A DNA stretch of 64,000 nucleotides from Mycteria americana (lineage: Eukaryota > Chordata > Aves > Ciconiiformes > Ciconiidae), in contig NC_134373.1 of assembly GCF_035582795.1 (NCBI RefSeq), positions 40,377,673 through 40,441,672 on the forward strand, written 5' to 3'. How positions within the stretch are numbered: the stretch's first letter is position 1; every line of letters starts with the position of its first letter. Shown piece after piece: positions 1-11,259 of the stretch. The notes under the pieces were generated by a model, which worked only from the letters and a program-made list of their open reading frames with translations, was not told the origin of the DNA and searched no databases. The translations under genes were made by a program, and so were the position numbers.

Positions 1-2600
1 TGAAGAGGGGCCAGACACGATAGCCATGGTGACAGGGAACCCATCATAGGTTGTCGAATGCATTAGGGCCAATGTGCTTCCCGTGGTGCTTTCCACGCTA
101 ACACTTTTGCCAAAATCCTTCCTAGAAATTTCACTTAGGGGAAAAAACCCCAAGTTCTCTAGTGACACCCGTTCTGAGTATGCAACATCCAGGCTGCTTT
201 ATTTATCCTTTTTACAAAATATTTATCACTGCCATAGTGATAACTAACCTAAAAAAAGAGATGATGTTTCAAAGCAATTTGACCTTTTCCAGACCCTATC
301 TAGAGACATCTCTATTCTTACATGTATATTATTGGCAAATGTTTTGAATTTTTGAGTTTGTAGAGGAAAATGTTCGACATCTCAGGGATTCTCGAGCCAT
401 AGGAGATTGCTTTCCACCCAGCACTGAGTAGGTTACCAGACAATACTTAATTTTTAGGCGTCAAATATGTTGTAACTATCCCTGGACCTTAACGTGCAAT
501 GGATTAATAGCATTGCTCCTCTGTACCTTTTCATTATTCTATTTATCATAAGCCACAAGCTGGCAGCTGTGGCAGTATATAAGCGGGTGACTTCCAAGGA
601 ACACCATTCAGTGAGGGCTGAAGGAAGGGACCCGGGTGCAGCTGTAGAGCTGATGCTCCTCCAGCACGTTAGCACCAACCGGCATCACTGGCATTTGTTT
701 TTTGGGTGAGACTATGGCTGTAGCCCTAGCGCCCAAAACAAGTGCTGCGGCAGGGCTCTGCAGGTGAGCAATTCTGAAAATCACTGGTTTAATGATAATA
801 GAAAAGTCACTGTTAGACATTTTTTTAGTTGAGGCTGCTGGCTGAATGCTGCTGGGTGCTGCGGAATGTAAGCAGCACTATGAATATCAGGAATGCTAAT
901 AATGGGGTCCCATTTCTAACTTGGGAACAAGAGTTTCATTGCGTGCACATAACTTCCACGGGCAAGCATTCCTCTTGTCTTGCTGGATGCGGGGTGTGGT
1001 TCTGCATGAATAACCCTGGTCCTTTAAAAGAGTACTAAGAGACAGTCAAAGAATTGTTTCTTTGCCAATAATCATAGTGTGGGGAGGCGCCAGGCTCAGG
1101 TTTTAATCCTGCAAATGACTCCAATGCAGTGAAGGAGGTAAATATAGAGTGCAATTCGAGATCTAGGTCTTCATTGGTTTTGGGGGGTTGGTTTGTTGCT
1201 TGGTTGTTTGTTTTTTTTTTTTTTAAATACACAGTTTAATGAATTTATCAGAATTTTCTCTGGAAAGGTTTGACAATTCATAATGTTGCTTGTTATTAAG
1301 GCATTAATTGATTCCTCGGTGTTTAATATGGCGTGTTAAAGTCAATAGCATAGGTCAGAGGAAAGTATCAAAAGACCGCATGTACAAGCATCTGCATATT
1401 TGATTTTGTTTGCACCAGATTCCTGGCTATCACTGCCTTAGGATACCTAAGAGGGTCGCAGTTGTCACGAGCGTGTCTTAAGTGGGTGCTTCAGAATTGT
1501 CCTAGGATGGGATGGAGCCAATCTAACAGCTTTCTTGCCTGAAGAATGCACAGCGGAAGAGGGAGAGAGGGAGGAGGAATGCGTGGTATTCCCCTTCGTC
1601 TTTCTGGCACAATTGTCCTGGTGGTACTGTTTCAGCTGGTGTAATCAAGAACAGCCCTGTGGCTATGCTGCAGCACGTGAAGCTCCTTTTTCTGACCCTT
1701 ATATGGCACACGATTGCAGCTTGCCTGGCCGGGTTTGCAGCTCCTTTTCCTCGCTGCTCTCTTCAGCCGCAACGAGCGCAAATTTGATGTCTTTAGGAAT
1801 CTGGCCTTATATTTTAAAACTCCATGCAAATATGGTAATAATAACTAAACTGACATTTGCTTTTGCTTCTGTATAGTATGTCTTTAATATGATTACTACC
1901 CTTAACATTTAAAGGAACTTTGACAGTTATGTAATCCCTTCAACATTTAAGTACAACAGGAATTTATTATTAAGTGCAGTGGCTGGAAATGGAGCACTTC
2001 TTTCATTCACACTATAAACAGTTATGTTGGATTAGTAATCCTGCTTGTCAGAGTTGTTCACTGTTTGATATTAATCAGCAGGTTTATGAAAGGTGCAATA
2101 GAAGGCAGAAATGAACGGTGAAGAAGTTGTAAACCTTGGTTCCATAAAATCAGGCTCTATCTAATGCTCAGGTTCACAACGTTTCTTGCAGTGACCATTA
2201 GACTAAGGGGAAAGGAAGTACTGCATTATGGTAATGGTGCACCTAACTATCTTTTAATAAACGTAGATTTAGTTTCTTACTATATAAATGCAATAGCAGG
2301 TAGTGATGATGCAACAGCAAGACTTTTGGGAAGATTTTTAGGTTGTTTTGTAAAGAGTATGTTTTTCAGATTGTTGCCTAGATTGAGTATGATACAACCT
2401 AGCAAAACACTTAATGATCAAATATTACATGACAAAACGAATAGCATCTCCTTTTGGTGCTTATCCACTATTGAAATCATGTGCGAAGCACTTTACCTGA
2501 ATATTTCTGCCTCATTTGTGGGTTGTTATCTTTGGGCTACATAATTAATTTTTGTATCTTGCAAACTATGTTGCACTGCAGGTTTGGTGTTTGGGTTTTT
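1..2600. other. Gene-free stretch, no recognised exon
   Basis: No reading frame here has a recognisable domain. The longest, 126 codons at 2164-2544 on the plus strand, is of a size expected by chance in AT-rich DNA. Visible minor structure includes a TATATAAG at 576-583 with no supporting promoter context, an imperfect GCTG-rich patch near 832-866, a purine-rich patch near 1552-1580 and a T/G tract listed separately. Nothing else could be interpreted. Confidence 0.6.
1174..1224. repeat. T/G-rich low-complexity tract ending in poly-T
   Basis: About 50 bases are almost purely T and G and end in a run of 14 T (1211-1224). This is simple low-complexity sequence. It could be the reverse-strand tail of a decayed retroposon, but no body was recognised beside it. 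Confidence 0.85.
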
Positions 2601-4200
2601 TTAACACTTCTGAATCTCTAGTACATGTTCATGCAGCGTGTACAGAGGAGCCAGGTCCTTTGGTTGCAAATGTCATCTTGTGAGCTCTTGAGATGATCAA
2701 AGTGAAAATGACACCGTTGTAACGCAAGATGTCTTGAAACAGTGCATAATAAATTACCATGATTGGTTAATGAACATACATGATTAATGAAACAAAATAT
2801 AGACGTATAATAAAGGCTTTTCTTGTAAGTGTCAGTCATCTTCCTTGTTCAAGTGCTTCCAGATACATCCCTTATACACCTAACACAATAGTTGACATGT
2901 ATCCATATGTATATAGTAATATACAGTAGTGAAATCAAATTGCAGTGTACGACCTCTCCATTAAAAGTGAAATTAAACCTTAATATCATAGTTGACATGT
3001 TCCTATACCTAGATTTGTTTCAAGTTAATTTTCCCCCCCTTTTTTTATAATCCTACTTGTTATAGTTTTGTTTTGGGTTTAAAAAAAAATCATCATTGAA
3101 TAACATTAATCTTCGTTAAGCTATGTATATCTTTCACTGATCACTTTTAAAGCAACATGGCATCAGTTTTTAAAATTCTCATCTCTAAATTTAGCATTTG
3201 CTTGTGGAAGGATCAAAAGTGTCAAAAATCTGCATCACTTTCTCATTATCAATCACTGTGATATTTTTGGAGAAGCCGTTTGATTTGCATCGTCGGACCT
3301 CCTACCTAGCATCACAGAAGGCTGCGCATCCATAAAATTAACTTTTGTCACTCAAACCAAATTGGGCTGAGGCACTCTTGCCAGAACAGCTAATGTGCGT
3401 GCAAGGAGGATGGCTGATCCCGGAAACGTTCAAACCTTCTTTGGAAAGGCAGAATAAATTAATTAATCTGCTTCTGGGTGATGTCCCAGAGCTTTCCTTA
3501 TGTCTCAAATGAAACCCAACAGGAAGGCAATAGATCACCCCCACCCGCAGCCAGTAAACCGAAAAGGCTGTGATCCAACCAGAGGCGCGGAGTGATGGTG
3601 ATGGGGTAGACCGGACTCCCGCTTGCGCTGTCCCAGCGTGCAAAGCACTGCTCAGCTGTGCCTCACCTGCAGAAGCCTTGAAGCTGTGATTTAGTGTGCA
3701 GCCGCTCTTTGCAAAGTTCCCCGTTGCTCCAGAGGAAGTTGCTGCAGCTCTTTGCAGAGTGCAGCGTACCTCTCATCTCCTGCCAGCTCCGCAGAGCAGT
3801 TCCTAGTGGCGGGATCACCACCCTCATCGCCTCCTCCCTTGCTCGCTGAGCGGGAGCCGCTCTCCTTCCAACATCTGGAGGTCTGGTCTGCAGCACGGGG
3901 TGCCTGGGGTTCACGCGCTCCCCTTCTCCCATGGCTCCAGCTCCAGCCATGCTAGCAGCCTTTCCCATCGAAGCCCAGCATGGCTGGTCGTCCTTGCTGC
4001 AAGGCAACAAAAAGGCAACGAGAAGTCCCAGCCTTCCTACAGTGTCTGTTATGTTCAGCTTGAGGTTGCATTAGCTGCAGTCAGGGGAGGTGGATGCATC
4101 CTGCCTGGCTGTGTCCTGCGTTGCAGAAAATCCACGCAAGAGACCAAGTTGGCTTTTTTTGGGCCTTTTGGCAAAAGAAGCAATTCTGCTAAGCTTTACT
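2600..4200. other. Gene-free stretch, GC rising near 3.6-4.0 kb
   Basis: The AT-rich sequence gives way at about 3590-4000 to a moderately GC-rich patch with scattered CpG and CAG/CTG words. Overlapping open frames on both strands in that patch (up to 115 codons) follow from composition and show no domain. A 13-mer, ATAGTTGACATGT, occurs at 2888-2900 and again at 2988-3000, exactly 100 bases apart. Confidence 0.55.
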
Positions 4201-4256
4201 GACCCTGAAACACTTTGTGTAGTTTGAAGATAGAAAGTGAGGATTTGTTCTTGGAC

Positions 4257-4363
4257 ATCCATTTTATTTTTAATAAATACCAGCTTGTATATATATATAT
4301 ATATATGTATATATACACACACCAGCTTCATAAAATCCATCTTATTTTTCATAAATACCAGCT
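4257..4363. repeat. 29-bp imperfect direct duplication flanking a TA microsatellite
   Basis: Copies at 4257-4285 and 4335-4363 match at 27 of 29 positions and share ATAAATACCAGCT at their 3' ends. Between them lies an alternating TA tract (about 4288-4315) running into a short CA tail. The arrangement suggests a recent local duplication of about 78 bases followed by, or driven by, expansion of the TA repeat. Confidence 0.9.
4288..4320. repeat. (TA)n microsatellite with CA tail
   Basis: The tract is alternating TA with one TG interruption and ends in ACACAC. It is a simple repeat, probably polymorphic in length, and the underlying AT-rich DNA is easily unwound. Confidence 0.95.
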
Positions 4364-4369
4364 CATCAT

Positions 4370-6050
4370 CCAGTTATCACTTTTTTCCCCCTCTTCTCCC
4401 AAATTTGTTTCAGGTGCTCTACACTGCACTGTAATTATACATTATATTATCTGCTAAAGATATGAGCTTGGTGAATCCAGTCCTCCTTCCTCCAGTGAAT
4501 CCATCAGTAGCCCATTGATATGTCCCTCGTCCATATTTACTGAAAGATTTTGGTATTCTCTGAATTCATGATGAAGAATGGTGGGATTTTTGTGCTTTTC
4601 TGGGGTTTTTGTTTGTTTCTTTGGGACTTAAGCTCTTCCATAGCTGCAGTTTGCCACAGGAGTCACCTGGTCCTTTTTTTTTCTTCTGTCCTCACTGGTG
4701 TGAATATAATACGACAAAGCCCTCAAAGAACTGAAGAAACCACTGAGCTTTTTATCCCCTCAGGAAAAGGTAGCAATTTATGGAGAGACTACAAAAAGGC
4801 AGGATTAGGGGATTTTAGAAAATGTAAACCTTTTTCCTTTTTGGGCTGCATAGCCCTTTCCCAAGACGTCAGTCCTAAGGAAAACGTGCTACTGTAGCGG
4901 AGATGGATGTAAAGTTTAAATTCAAGTTTGTATAAAGTCAGTACACGTGCACTGTAATGTGCTTGGGGATGGATGCTGTCAAATCTCTGTCTTCGTCATT
5001 TAAATGACTGTTTCAGTATTGTCTGTGATACAAATATTTAGACTTTGATCTACTTATAAAGCCAGAGAGTTCCTGAAAATTTTCATAAGTATTTCCCCAT
5101 TTCCTGAGCCAAGGAAAGGATTTTTCAAAGCCTAAGTCAGCTTGTTTTATCTCGGAGGAACTAATGTTATTTTAGTGTACCTGGCGAGACCACTGGAATA
5201 TGTGCATTTCAGTGTGAGAATACCTCGAACGCTCAGTTTTTTGCAAACGTTTCTGAAAAGTGAAAATCCAAAGAGGACAACAGAATTTCTTTTAAACCCT
5301 TACGCAAAAGAAATATGTAGACTTGCACTGTCTTTTTTATAATAATCCTCTAATTCTAATTAACAAGTAAGACTGGCCACGTGTAAATTCAAACGAAATT
5401 TTATTAAATTTTATCAAATTAATGGTATGGGACATGAAAGGAAATGATCTTAAAAATATCAGCAGAACACTAACTGGTAATAATACTAATTGGCTTCTCT
5501 TTGCTCCCATACTACTGTGGGTGCTTGGGTAAGTCAGTCGAAAAGAAATAGATAAACATGTATGAATTGCACTCTGCTGGGTGAGAAATAGTTTCAAGAG
5601 GCTGAACTATTTCATGGCAAGATCTGGGCAAAAGTGTTAAGAATTACAACATTTTATAAACCAGCTATCATCCTTTCAATGTTTAAAATAACCAAGCTTC
5701 CTTTTGACATTAAAAAAAAAATTGCTATTTTTTCAATCTTTTTGCAGTTTTAAAATTGCGTGTTAAATTAACTGCAAGAAGCAAGATGGGGTACTCCAAC
5801 AATTTATTATTAAAAGCTTGGAGAAAAAAGTCTTGAAAAGAAGTCTGATTCCTCAAACAATTCTGGTGTAAACAGATATTTTCCTATTAAAACCAAAAGT
5901 TTTATGAAAAAAAAAAAGGCATTTGGTTTAATCTTCTAGAATACACTCTTTTATCATAAAATAGACCTCATATATTCATAGTTATCTATTTTAAATATAA
6001 ATGCCATTTCAGGGACTGTCATACAAGACCAGTTATTTGAAAAGCAGCAG
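4370..6050. other. Gene-free stretch
   Basis: Ordinary AT-rich sequence with short A and T runs and a small imperfect tandem of an AAATTTTATYA word at about 5394-5415. Open frames reach 115 codons but have no recognisable features. I see no RNA gene, transposon or clear regulatory site. Confidence 0.55.
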
Positions 6051-6094
6051 GTAGAGCTGTACCAGAGGCGATGCTGGGAGCTGGAGCAGGCGTG

Positions 6095-6122
6095 GGGGGA
6101 CAGTGCCGGCACTGGGGGACAG
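6095..6122. repeat. Perfect 14-bp palindrome within a 9-bp direct repeat
   Basis: CAGTGCCGGCACTG at 6101-6114 is a perfect palindrome. GGGGGACAG occurs at 6095-6103 and again at 6114-6122, overlapping both palindrome ends. The surrounding 100 bases are more GC-rich than their neighbours. It could be a dimeric protein site, but no specific factor is recognised. Confidence 0.9.
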
Positions 6123-6129
6123 CTCACCG

Positions 6130-6500
6130 CCACAAGGAGACTGAGCGGGTACCATCTGGGTGATGGGGGGAATCCCATTCTTTCCTTGGATGAAAGAAAG
6201 GTTTTTGCTACAGCAGATCCATTTCTGGACCTGTCAGAGTGATATTTTGGTCAACAGTGAAGAGCGTGATTTGGGTCGTCTTCTTTCTATTCACTGCCAG
6301 CCTCTGACACGTCCTGGTCCTGGTGCAGGTCATTATGTCTAATCATGGAGCGTGCTCTACTCTTACATCAACTTCTAGCAAGCTCCGACGCTGAGTTAGT
6401 GGCATCATCTTGAAATAGATTTTACAGCTGAAAGTAAATAAACTGTGAAAAACCTAGTCCAGAAGACAATATTAATAAGTATGAGAGCAAGCTATCAAAG
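6130..6500. other. Gene-free linker sequence
   Basis: Nothing interpretable is seen beyond ordinary unique sequence between the palindrome near 6.1 kb and the AT-rich block that starts near 6.5 kb. Confidence 0.5.
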
Positions 6501-7330
6501 CATCCATAGAAACAGAAAAGCCATTTAATTCTTTGAAACAAACAGTTCTTTCCTTTCCCTTCGCTGCTCACCCCTTCAAAACACAAGATGAGTAATTTCT
6601 AATGTTCATGTAGTATATTTTTTTCCTTTAAATTTATTCCTTTGTGACTGACTCTACATAGCCTCTCTGTCTGAAAGGCAATTGTAGTACCACTTAATTT
6701 CTGTTTCTTCAAGGTTGAGAATATTGGTAGGTATCAATTCAGGGCATATTTATTCAAAGGTTAGAAAGTACACTGAACTGTTGTCTAGTGTAGACTTTAT
6801 TTTAGGAGCAAACATAAACATGAAGAAACTATAATCCTGGTGTAATGTAGGAATCTAATTAAGACTAATGAGGCAACATTAAATTTAATGTATGATGCAT
6901 TTTATATGCCTTACCATTAGAGCTGCAGCAAGCTGTTCGTCAGAGCATCGAACTTTGGTGAATAAGCCCCTCAAGGCATTGTTAAACAATCTGGGCTCAG
7001 GCCTTCTCCTGCCCATTAGATTGTGTTGGGCTTGCAAAGATCTAGAAATAAATGGAAATTTAGCAGGGGGAGAGGAAGGGGGAGGGCACAAGAAGTTCTG
7101 ACCATCTTTGGGAGGCTCAGCGAGCTGATAAAAAGGGAAGATAAATGGATGGCTGCATGCAACACCCTCGAGGAGGTACAAGGCTGGGACAGAAGGGAGG
7201 AGGGCAGAGAGTAATGTGTGAACTACTGTTTCAGAGGCACCTATAGCAATGGGAATGCGGAGAGGCTGGGATTTAAGTGACACAGCATATCAAGAAGAGT
7301 GGTCAAGGTGATTGTTGCTTAACATCTTAT
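6500..7330. promoter_or_regulatory. Candidate regulatory block rich in TAAT cores
   Basis: This AT-rich, low-repeat stretch carries several homeodomain-type TAAT/ATTA cores, densest at 6855-6925. These include CTAATTAAG near 6855, ACTAATG near 6865, the 16-bp palindrome at 6876-6891 and CATTAG near 6914. It looks like vertebrate noncoding DNA under constraint, but constraint cannot be measured from one sequence. The overlapping 132-codon minus-strand frame at 6885-7283 has no recognisable domain and is not treated as a gene. Confidence 0.3.
6876..6891. repeat. Perfect 16-bp AT-rich palindrome
   Basis: The sequence reads ACATTAAA followed by its exact reverse complement and contains inverted ATTAA/TTAAT cores of the type bound by paired homeodomain proteins. 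A perfect 16-bp palindrome is expected about once per window of this size by chance, so its interest comes from its position in a TAAT-rich block. Confidence 0.95.
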
Positions 7331-7900
7331 TAACAGTATGGTTTGTTGTGGATTTGTTTTTATTTTTGTTAAACTCGTTAAGTTCAGTAAGTTCCTTACT
7401 TGCATTTAGCTGTGCAGAAAAATAGGAGTATAGCTCCAGATTTAGATTTCGCTCTCCAAATTCTTTCCCCTCGGTACAAAAGAAGACTCCTTCTGTAATA
7501 CGAACAAAACTTTTAACAATGATTTCTCAAACAGCATTTCATAGACTCTGTTGAAGAAACATGCTCAGTGTATTGTCGTGGTGTACGAGCAGTGGCTTTG
7601 CAGAGTAGTTCTTGAAGGTGAGGGATTTGGATGGAGCTGAGATAAACTGAGTGCCAGCATTTGCCTTAATGGGCAGGGAAGTATACACAGCACCACGAAG
7701 TTAAAGATGGGTTTGAATGAAGACTGGGTGCTGAGGAATGGAGAGATTTTTGGAGGCACTTTTAATGAATTGACTTCGTGGGTTTACAACATAAACTGAC
7801 ACTACGGTGTTTGGAGCGCATGGGTCGGAAGTGCAGACTGGACTGGAGCTTGGATGAATTCGTGGGCTCTGGTGTCAATCGGTGATGGCCAGCTGCTGTC
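7330..7900. other. Gene-free stretch
   Basis: Unique sequence with no domain-bearing frame, no RNA gene and no recognisable repeat. Confidence 0.5.
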
Positions 7901-7947
7901 ACATGGGGTCAAGCACAAGAAGAAGACGAGGCAAAGGAAGAGTTAGT

Positions 7948-7975
7948 GGGTGTGGGGAGAGGGGGATGGGGAGGG
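7948..7975 (+). other. Potential G-quadruplex motif
   Basis: Five runs of three or more G (3, 4, 5, 4 and 3) are separated by loops of one to three bases within 28 bases. This fits the usual G3+N1-7 pattern with short loops, which favours a stable intramolecular quadruplex on the plus strand. The flanks are AT-rich, so the motif is not simply part of a CpG island. Confidence 0.8.
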
Positions 7976-8129
7976 CCGGTGTCAAAGTGCACTTCAACCC
8001 TACCGTTCCAAAAGCTGAGTTTTAGCCTACTACATCCTGAAAATTCATTCCAGTTTATATTATTGTATGTGTTAGTGATGGCTTGAGTGTTTGAGACTTT
8101 GAAGTATTTCAACTATACATGAAATTGGA

Positions 8130-8160
<31 letters not shown>

Positions 8161-8161
8161 T
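8130..8161. repeat. Poly-T tract
   Basis: Thirty-two bases of T with a short CTC interruption. It could be the reverse-strand tail of an old retroposon, but no adjoining element was recognised. Confidence 0.95.
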
Positions 8162-8506
8162 CCTGTGGAATATAGCCATGGAAACCTGTAGTCTGTGCTG
8201 GAAAATAAATGACTGGAAATGTTCCTTGGTGACTAACTTGGTATAAGACGTTATTATAAGTGCAAACACAAATTTATACTTTTAACAACAAACAAATGCC
8301 GTGCGCGAGTTTTGAATTAGAGATTCAGCAGCGAAGCTGATCTGAGGCAGAAGATACTGTTGGGATGACCTGCAGCAGTGTGGTGGGAAGACCAAAGGTA
8401 CCTATTGCACAGGTTTGGGCTGGGGGAACGAGTTATTCCTTGCAGGAACATCAAGGAGCACTGTGAAAGCTCAGTTGGGGGCAGAAAGGAAAACAATGCC
8501 ACCAGA

Positions 8507-8528
8507 GGGGTTGCGGGGGGGGTTTGGG
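8507..8528 (+). other. Second G-rich, quadruplex-prone motif
   Basis: Runs of 4, 8 and 3 G are separated by TTGC and TTT. The 8-G run can supply two stacks, so a four-tract quadruplex is possible. A further G-rich run (3 and 7 G) lies at 8601-8611. Together with 7948-7975, it makes this kilobase unusually G-runny on the plus strand. Confidence 0.6.
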
Positions 8529-8619
8529 AAGGAGCGATGTGGCGAGCGACGTGTTCACAAGTGTTTCAGTATTGACCTGACTCCGCTGCCACTGAAGTGT
8601 GGGTGGGGGGGACGACTTC

Positions 8620-11220
8620 AATGCAAGCAGATGTAGGCCGATGCTGAGAGTTTTTACAGTCCCCTGGTGTGTGCGTAACACGCTGGGACCACCCAATCGT
8701 ACCTGACCTGCGCTGCCCGAGAGACGGAGAGGAAAAGCACGTGTTAGGGGGCTCGTTTTCCTAGCGCAACCTGCTCTGCTCGTTCCCTTCCCCAAGGGCA
8801 CGCCTGTGCGCGCCTACCTGTACAAACTTGAACGCATGCTTATGCTGTTCGCATTCGCTCCCTGCTCGGTGCTGAGCAGAAGGTAGATGGAGGATGCATT
8901 TAAACCGGGAGCAGTGAAGGTTTATGGAAGTAGACAACTCCTGTGACCCTTCCATTCTTCATCCCTTTGTGTTCCGTGCTCATCTATTCATAGAAAAATC
9001 CACGAGCAAATTGTAGAAAGTGCAGATTTATTGCTAAGTGAGTTCATTAATTTATTTTCATTTTACTTTCTCTTCTCTAACCTCCTTCTTCTCCTGTGTT
9101 TCAGCTGGAGAAGGGTTTCATTAATGTTGAATCCTGACCTTTCTCGTGCATGAGCTTAGAAGCATGTGTGCTTTACGTAGCATGTGTTTTTTTCCTTTTT
9201 TTTTCCCTTTAGGATTTCATCTTTTACTTGAAGACACGTCACACTCTCTACTCAGCTTTTGCCAGCTGGATGCTCTCTTCTGGGGCTCCTGTGTTTGGGT
9301 CCTGTGGACCATGGTGCCAGGATGTCCTCCCAGCTTGGGCTCACCAACCCGCTGGCTTGCCTGCCGGTCCACAGGGCCGCGTGTGCCCTACTGGGGTTTG
9401 TAAAACACAGATTTAAGCCCACATTGCAACCAAAGCAAATAGGGCTAGGACGTTTGCAAGGTTCCTAAAATCCCATCACTTGGTATTTAACCTAATTCTA
9501 GGGAAAGTGCAACAGGTAAACCCACCTGCCTCTCCTGGTTGTGTATGAGTGTTGTTTGGATTTAGGTCACGTTCCTTGAAGGAAGTAACCATCCTTTTTC
9601 TCTCAGTGTCCTGCTGCAAATGGCTTTTCCTTTAGAAATGGAATCTTGCCCCTCTTTGCAGCCACCTCTGAAACAATCATGGTTTTAGCACAGCTTGGGA
9701 TTTCTGTCTAGTATGTTAGCACAAACAAACAAAGATGGTGTAAGCCTCAGAATAAAACTGGAGCATTCAGTGTGATAGAAAACCACCCAGATGAGTGTCG
9801 AAGAGGGTTCATAAATTGTACGTGGATCTGGTGGTTGTCAGAAGTCCTTAGTTACGTTTACTGCCAGTGTGGCCAAGATGCAGTGGGAACTGCTAACTTT
9901 GTTAGTGGAGTGTTTTTCCTGCTGGGGTGTGGGTTGGGTTCTCAAAATCCATCTGGCCATTGCTCAGTTCCTCGTCACAACAAGTAGTCAAGGTGGTTTT
10001 TACATAAGTAGCCCTCTGAATGAAGAAAATGGGTGATTCTTGCCCAAAAGCATTGCTTTTACAGGGCTTTATACACCTCTCCCCCCCGGGGCTGTGCTCA
10101 GCTTCTGTAGGCACTGAGCTGGCAGGGCTAAGGGTTAGTTTTAATTTGTTCTCCTTAACCTCCTCCCTCCTTAGGGAGCCTCTTTTTTTAAAAGTAAATC
10201 ACAAGCGACGATCTGGGAGAGACTAATACTCCCCACCTCTTCAATAGGTAAATTGCCCTTTTAGGTGAGTGATCCGTGCTCCTGTCCTCATTTTTCATAT
10301 CTCACTTAAAAAAAGAAAAAAAAAAAAAAAAGAAAAGAAAAAATAATCTTCCAGGGAGTTTGACTTAAGTAAAGGCACTTTAAAGTCTTTTTCTAATGTC
10401 ATTCTGAAGTTAAAAAACAATTTGACTTCAAGGGAGATACGGCCCAATTTTTTAAAAACTTAATAGGATTAGTCATGGGAACTATTTTTAGCAAAAGTTC
10501 AACTTTATCCATGTATTTTAATGTGGGAAAAGTGTGTCCTTTTCCCTCTGCTAATGTTTGATGTATTCCAGCCCTCCTGCGAGTGTGTTTGAGTATCTTA
10601 GGGGCTCTGGAGTGGAGGAGAACTTCCTCTCGGATTCTCTCTGTTTTCTTTCGTGAAAATGACATTCCTAAGCTGTTTCACTTTCTGACAGGAAATGGAG
10701 CCTTGCCAAAAATGATTAAAGTCCAAGAAAGCATAACAGTTCCAAAGCTGCAGCAGTTCTTTAGGAGTCCCGAGTTTGACATTGTGTCAAACAAATGTGA
10801 AATATTGTTTAATAAATTTGAATAATACAGGGAAAGGGAAAAATGGTTCTTGGCTTATAATGCTGGTGCTTTTTATTAAGTCTGTAAAGGACTGCCTAGC
10901 TCTAATAAATTGAAATATATACATAAATATACTTGTGCATGGATAACAGTTTAATATTGTAATATATAATGAACGGTGCACATGCACCCCCCACACGCAG
11001 ACATTGATTTATATGCATGTACGACCATATATATATTGATATGTGTGTAGACCCACTCACAAGTTTGTATATATTTATACATGGAATTACCATTTGCAGG
11101 CAACTCCTGTGCCTGCTTCATATAAGAAATATCATAAGTATTATTTATAAGGTGTGGCATGACATTATGACTTTATAAAAATACTAATCTAATGCTAGAT
11201 AAAATACAATTTGTTAACAG
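8620..11220. other. Gene-free stretch with A-rich tract
   Basis: Mixed composition: somewhat CpG-bearing at 8640-8880, AT-rich after 10.3 kb, and TA/TG-rich at about 10900-11060. The A-rich run at 10308-10345 is listed separately. Open frames up to 88 codons show no domains. No RNA gene or transposon was recognised. Confidence 0.55.
10308..10345. repeat. A-rich tract
   Basis: The tract is nearly all A with isolated G (AAAAG words). It is a simple low-complexity purine tract. Confidence 0.95.
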
Positions 11221-11259
11221 TTTCTCAATGGTTTTTAATTCAGTGTTTGTTTAAAGGCT

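Noticed and set aside
576..583. TATATAAG as a core promoter (also near 46310)
   Set aside because: No initiator, CpG island or downstream exon. TATA-like words are frequent in AT-rich DNA.
2164..2544. 126-codon plus-strand frame
   Set aside because: Hydrophobic-rich but with no known family signature. It ends by chance at an AT-rich segment.
6885..7283. 132-codon minus-strand frame
   Set aside because: No recognisable domain. It lies in a block whose texture suggests noncoding DNA.
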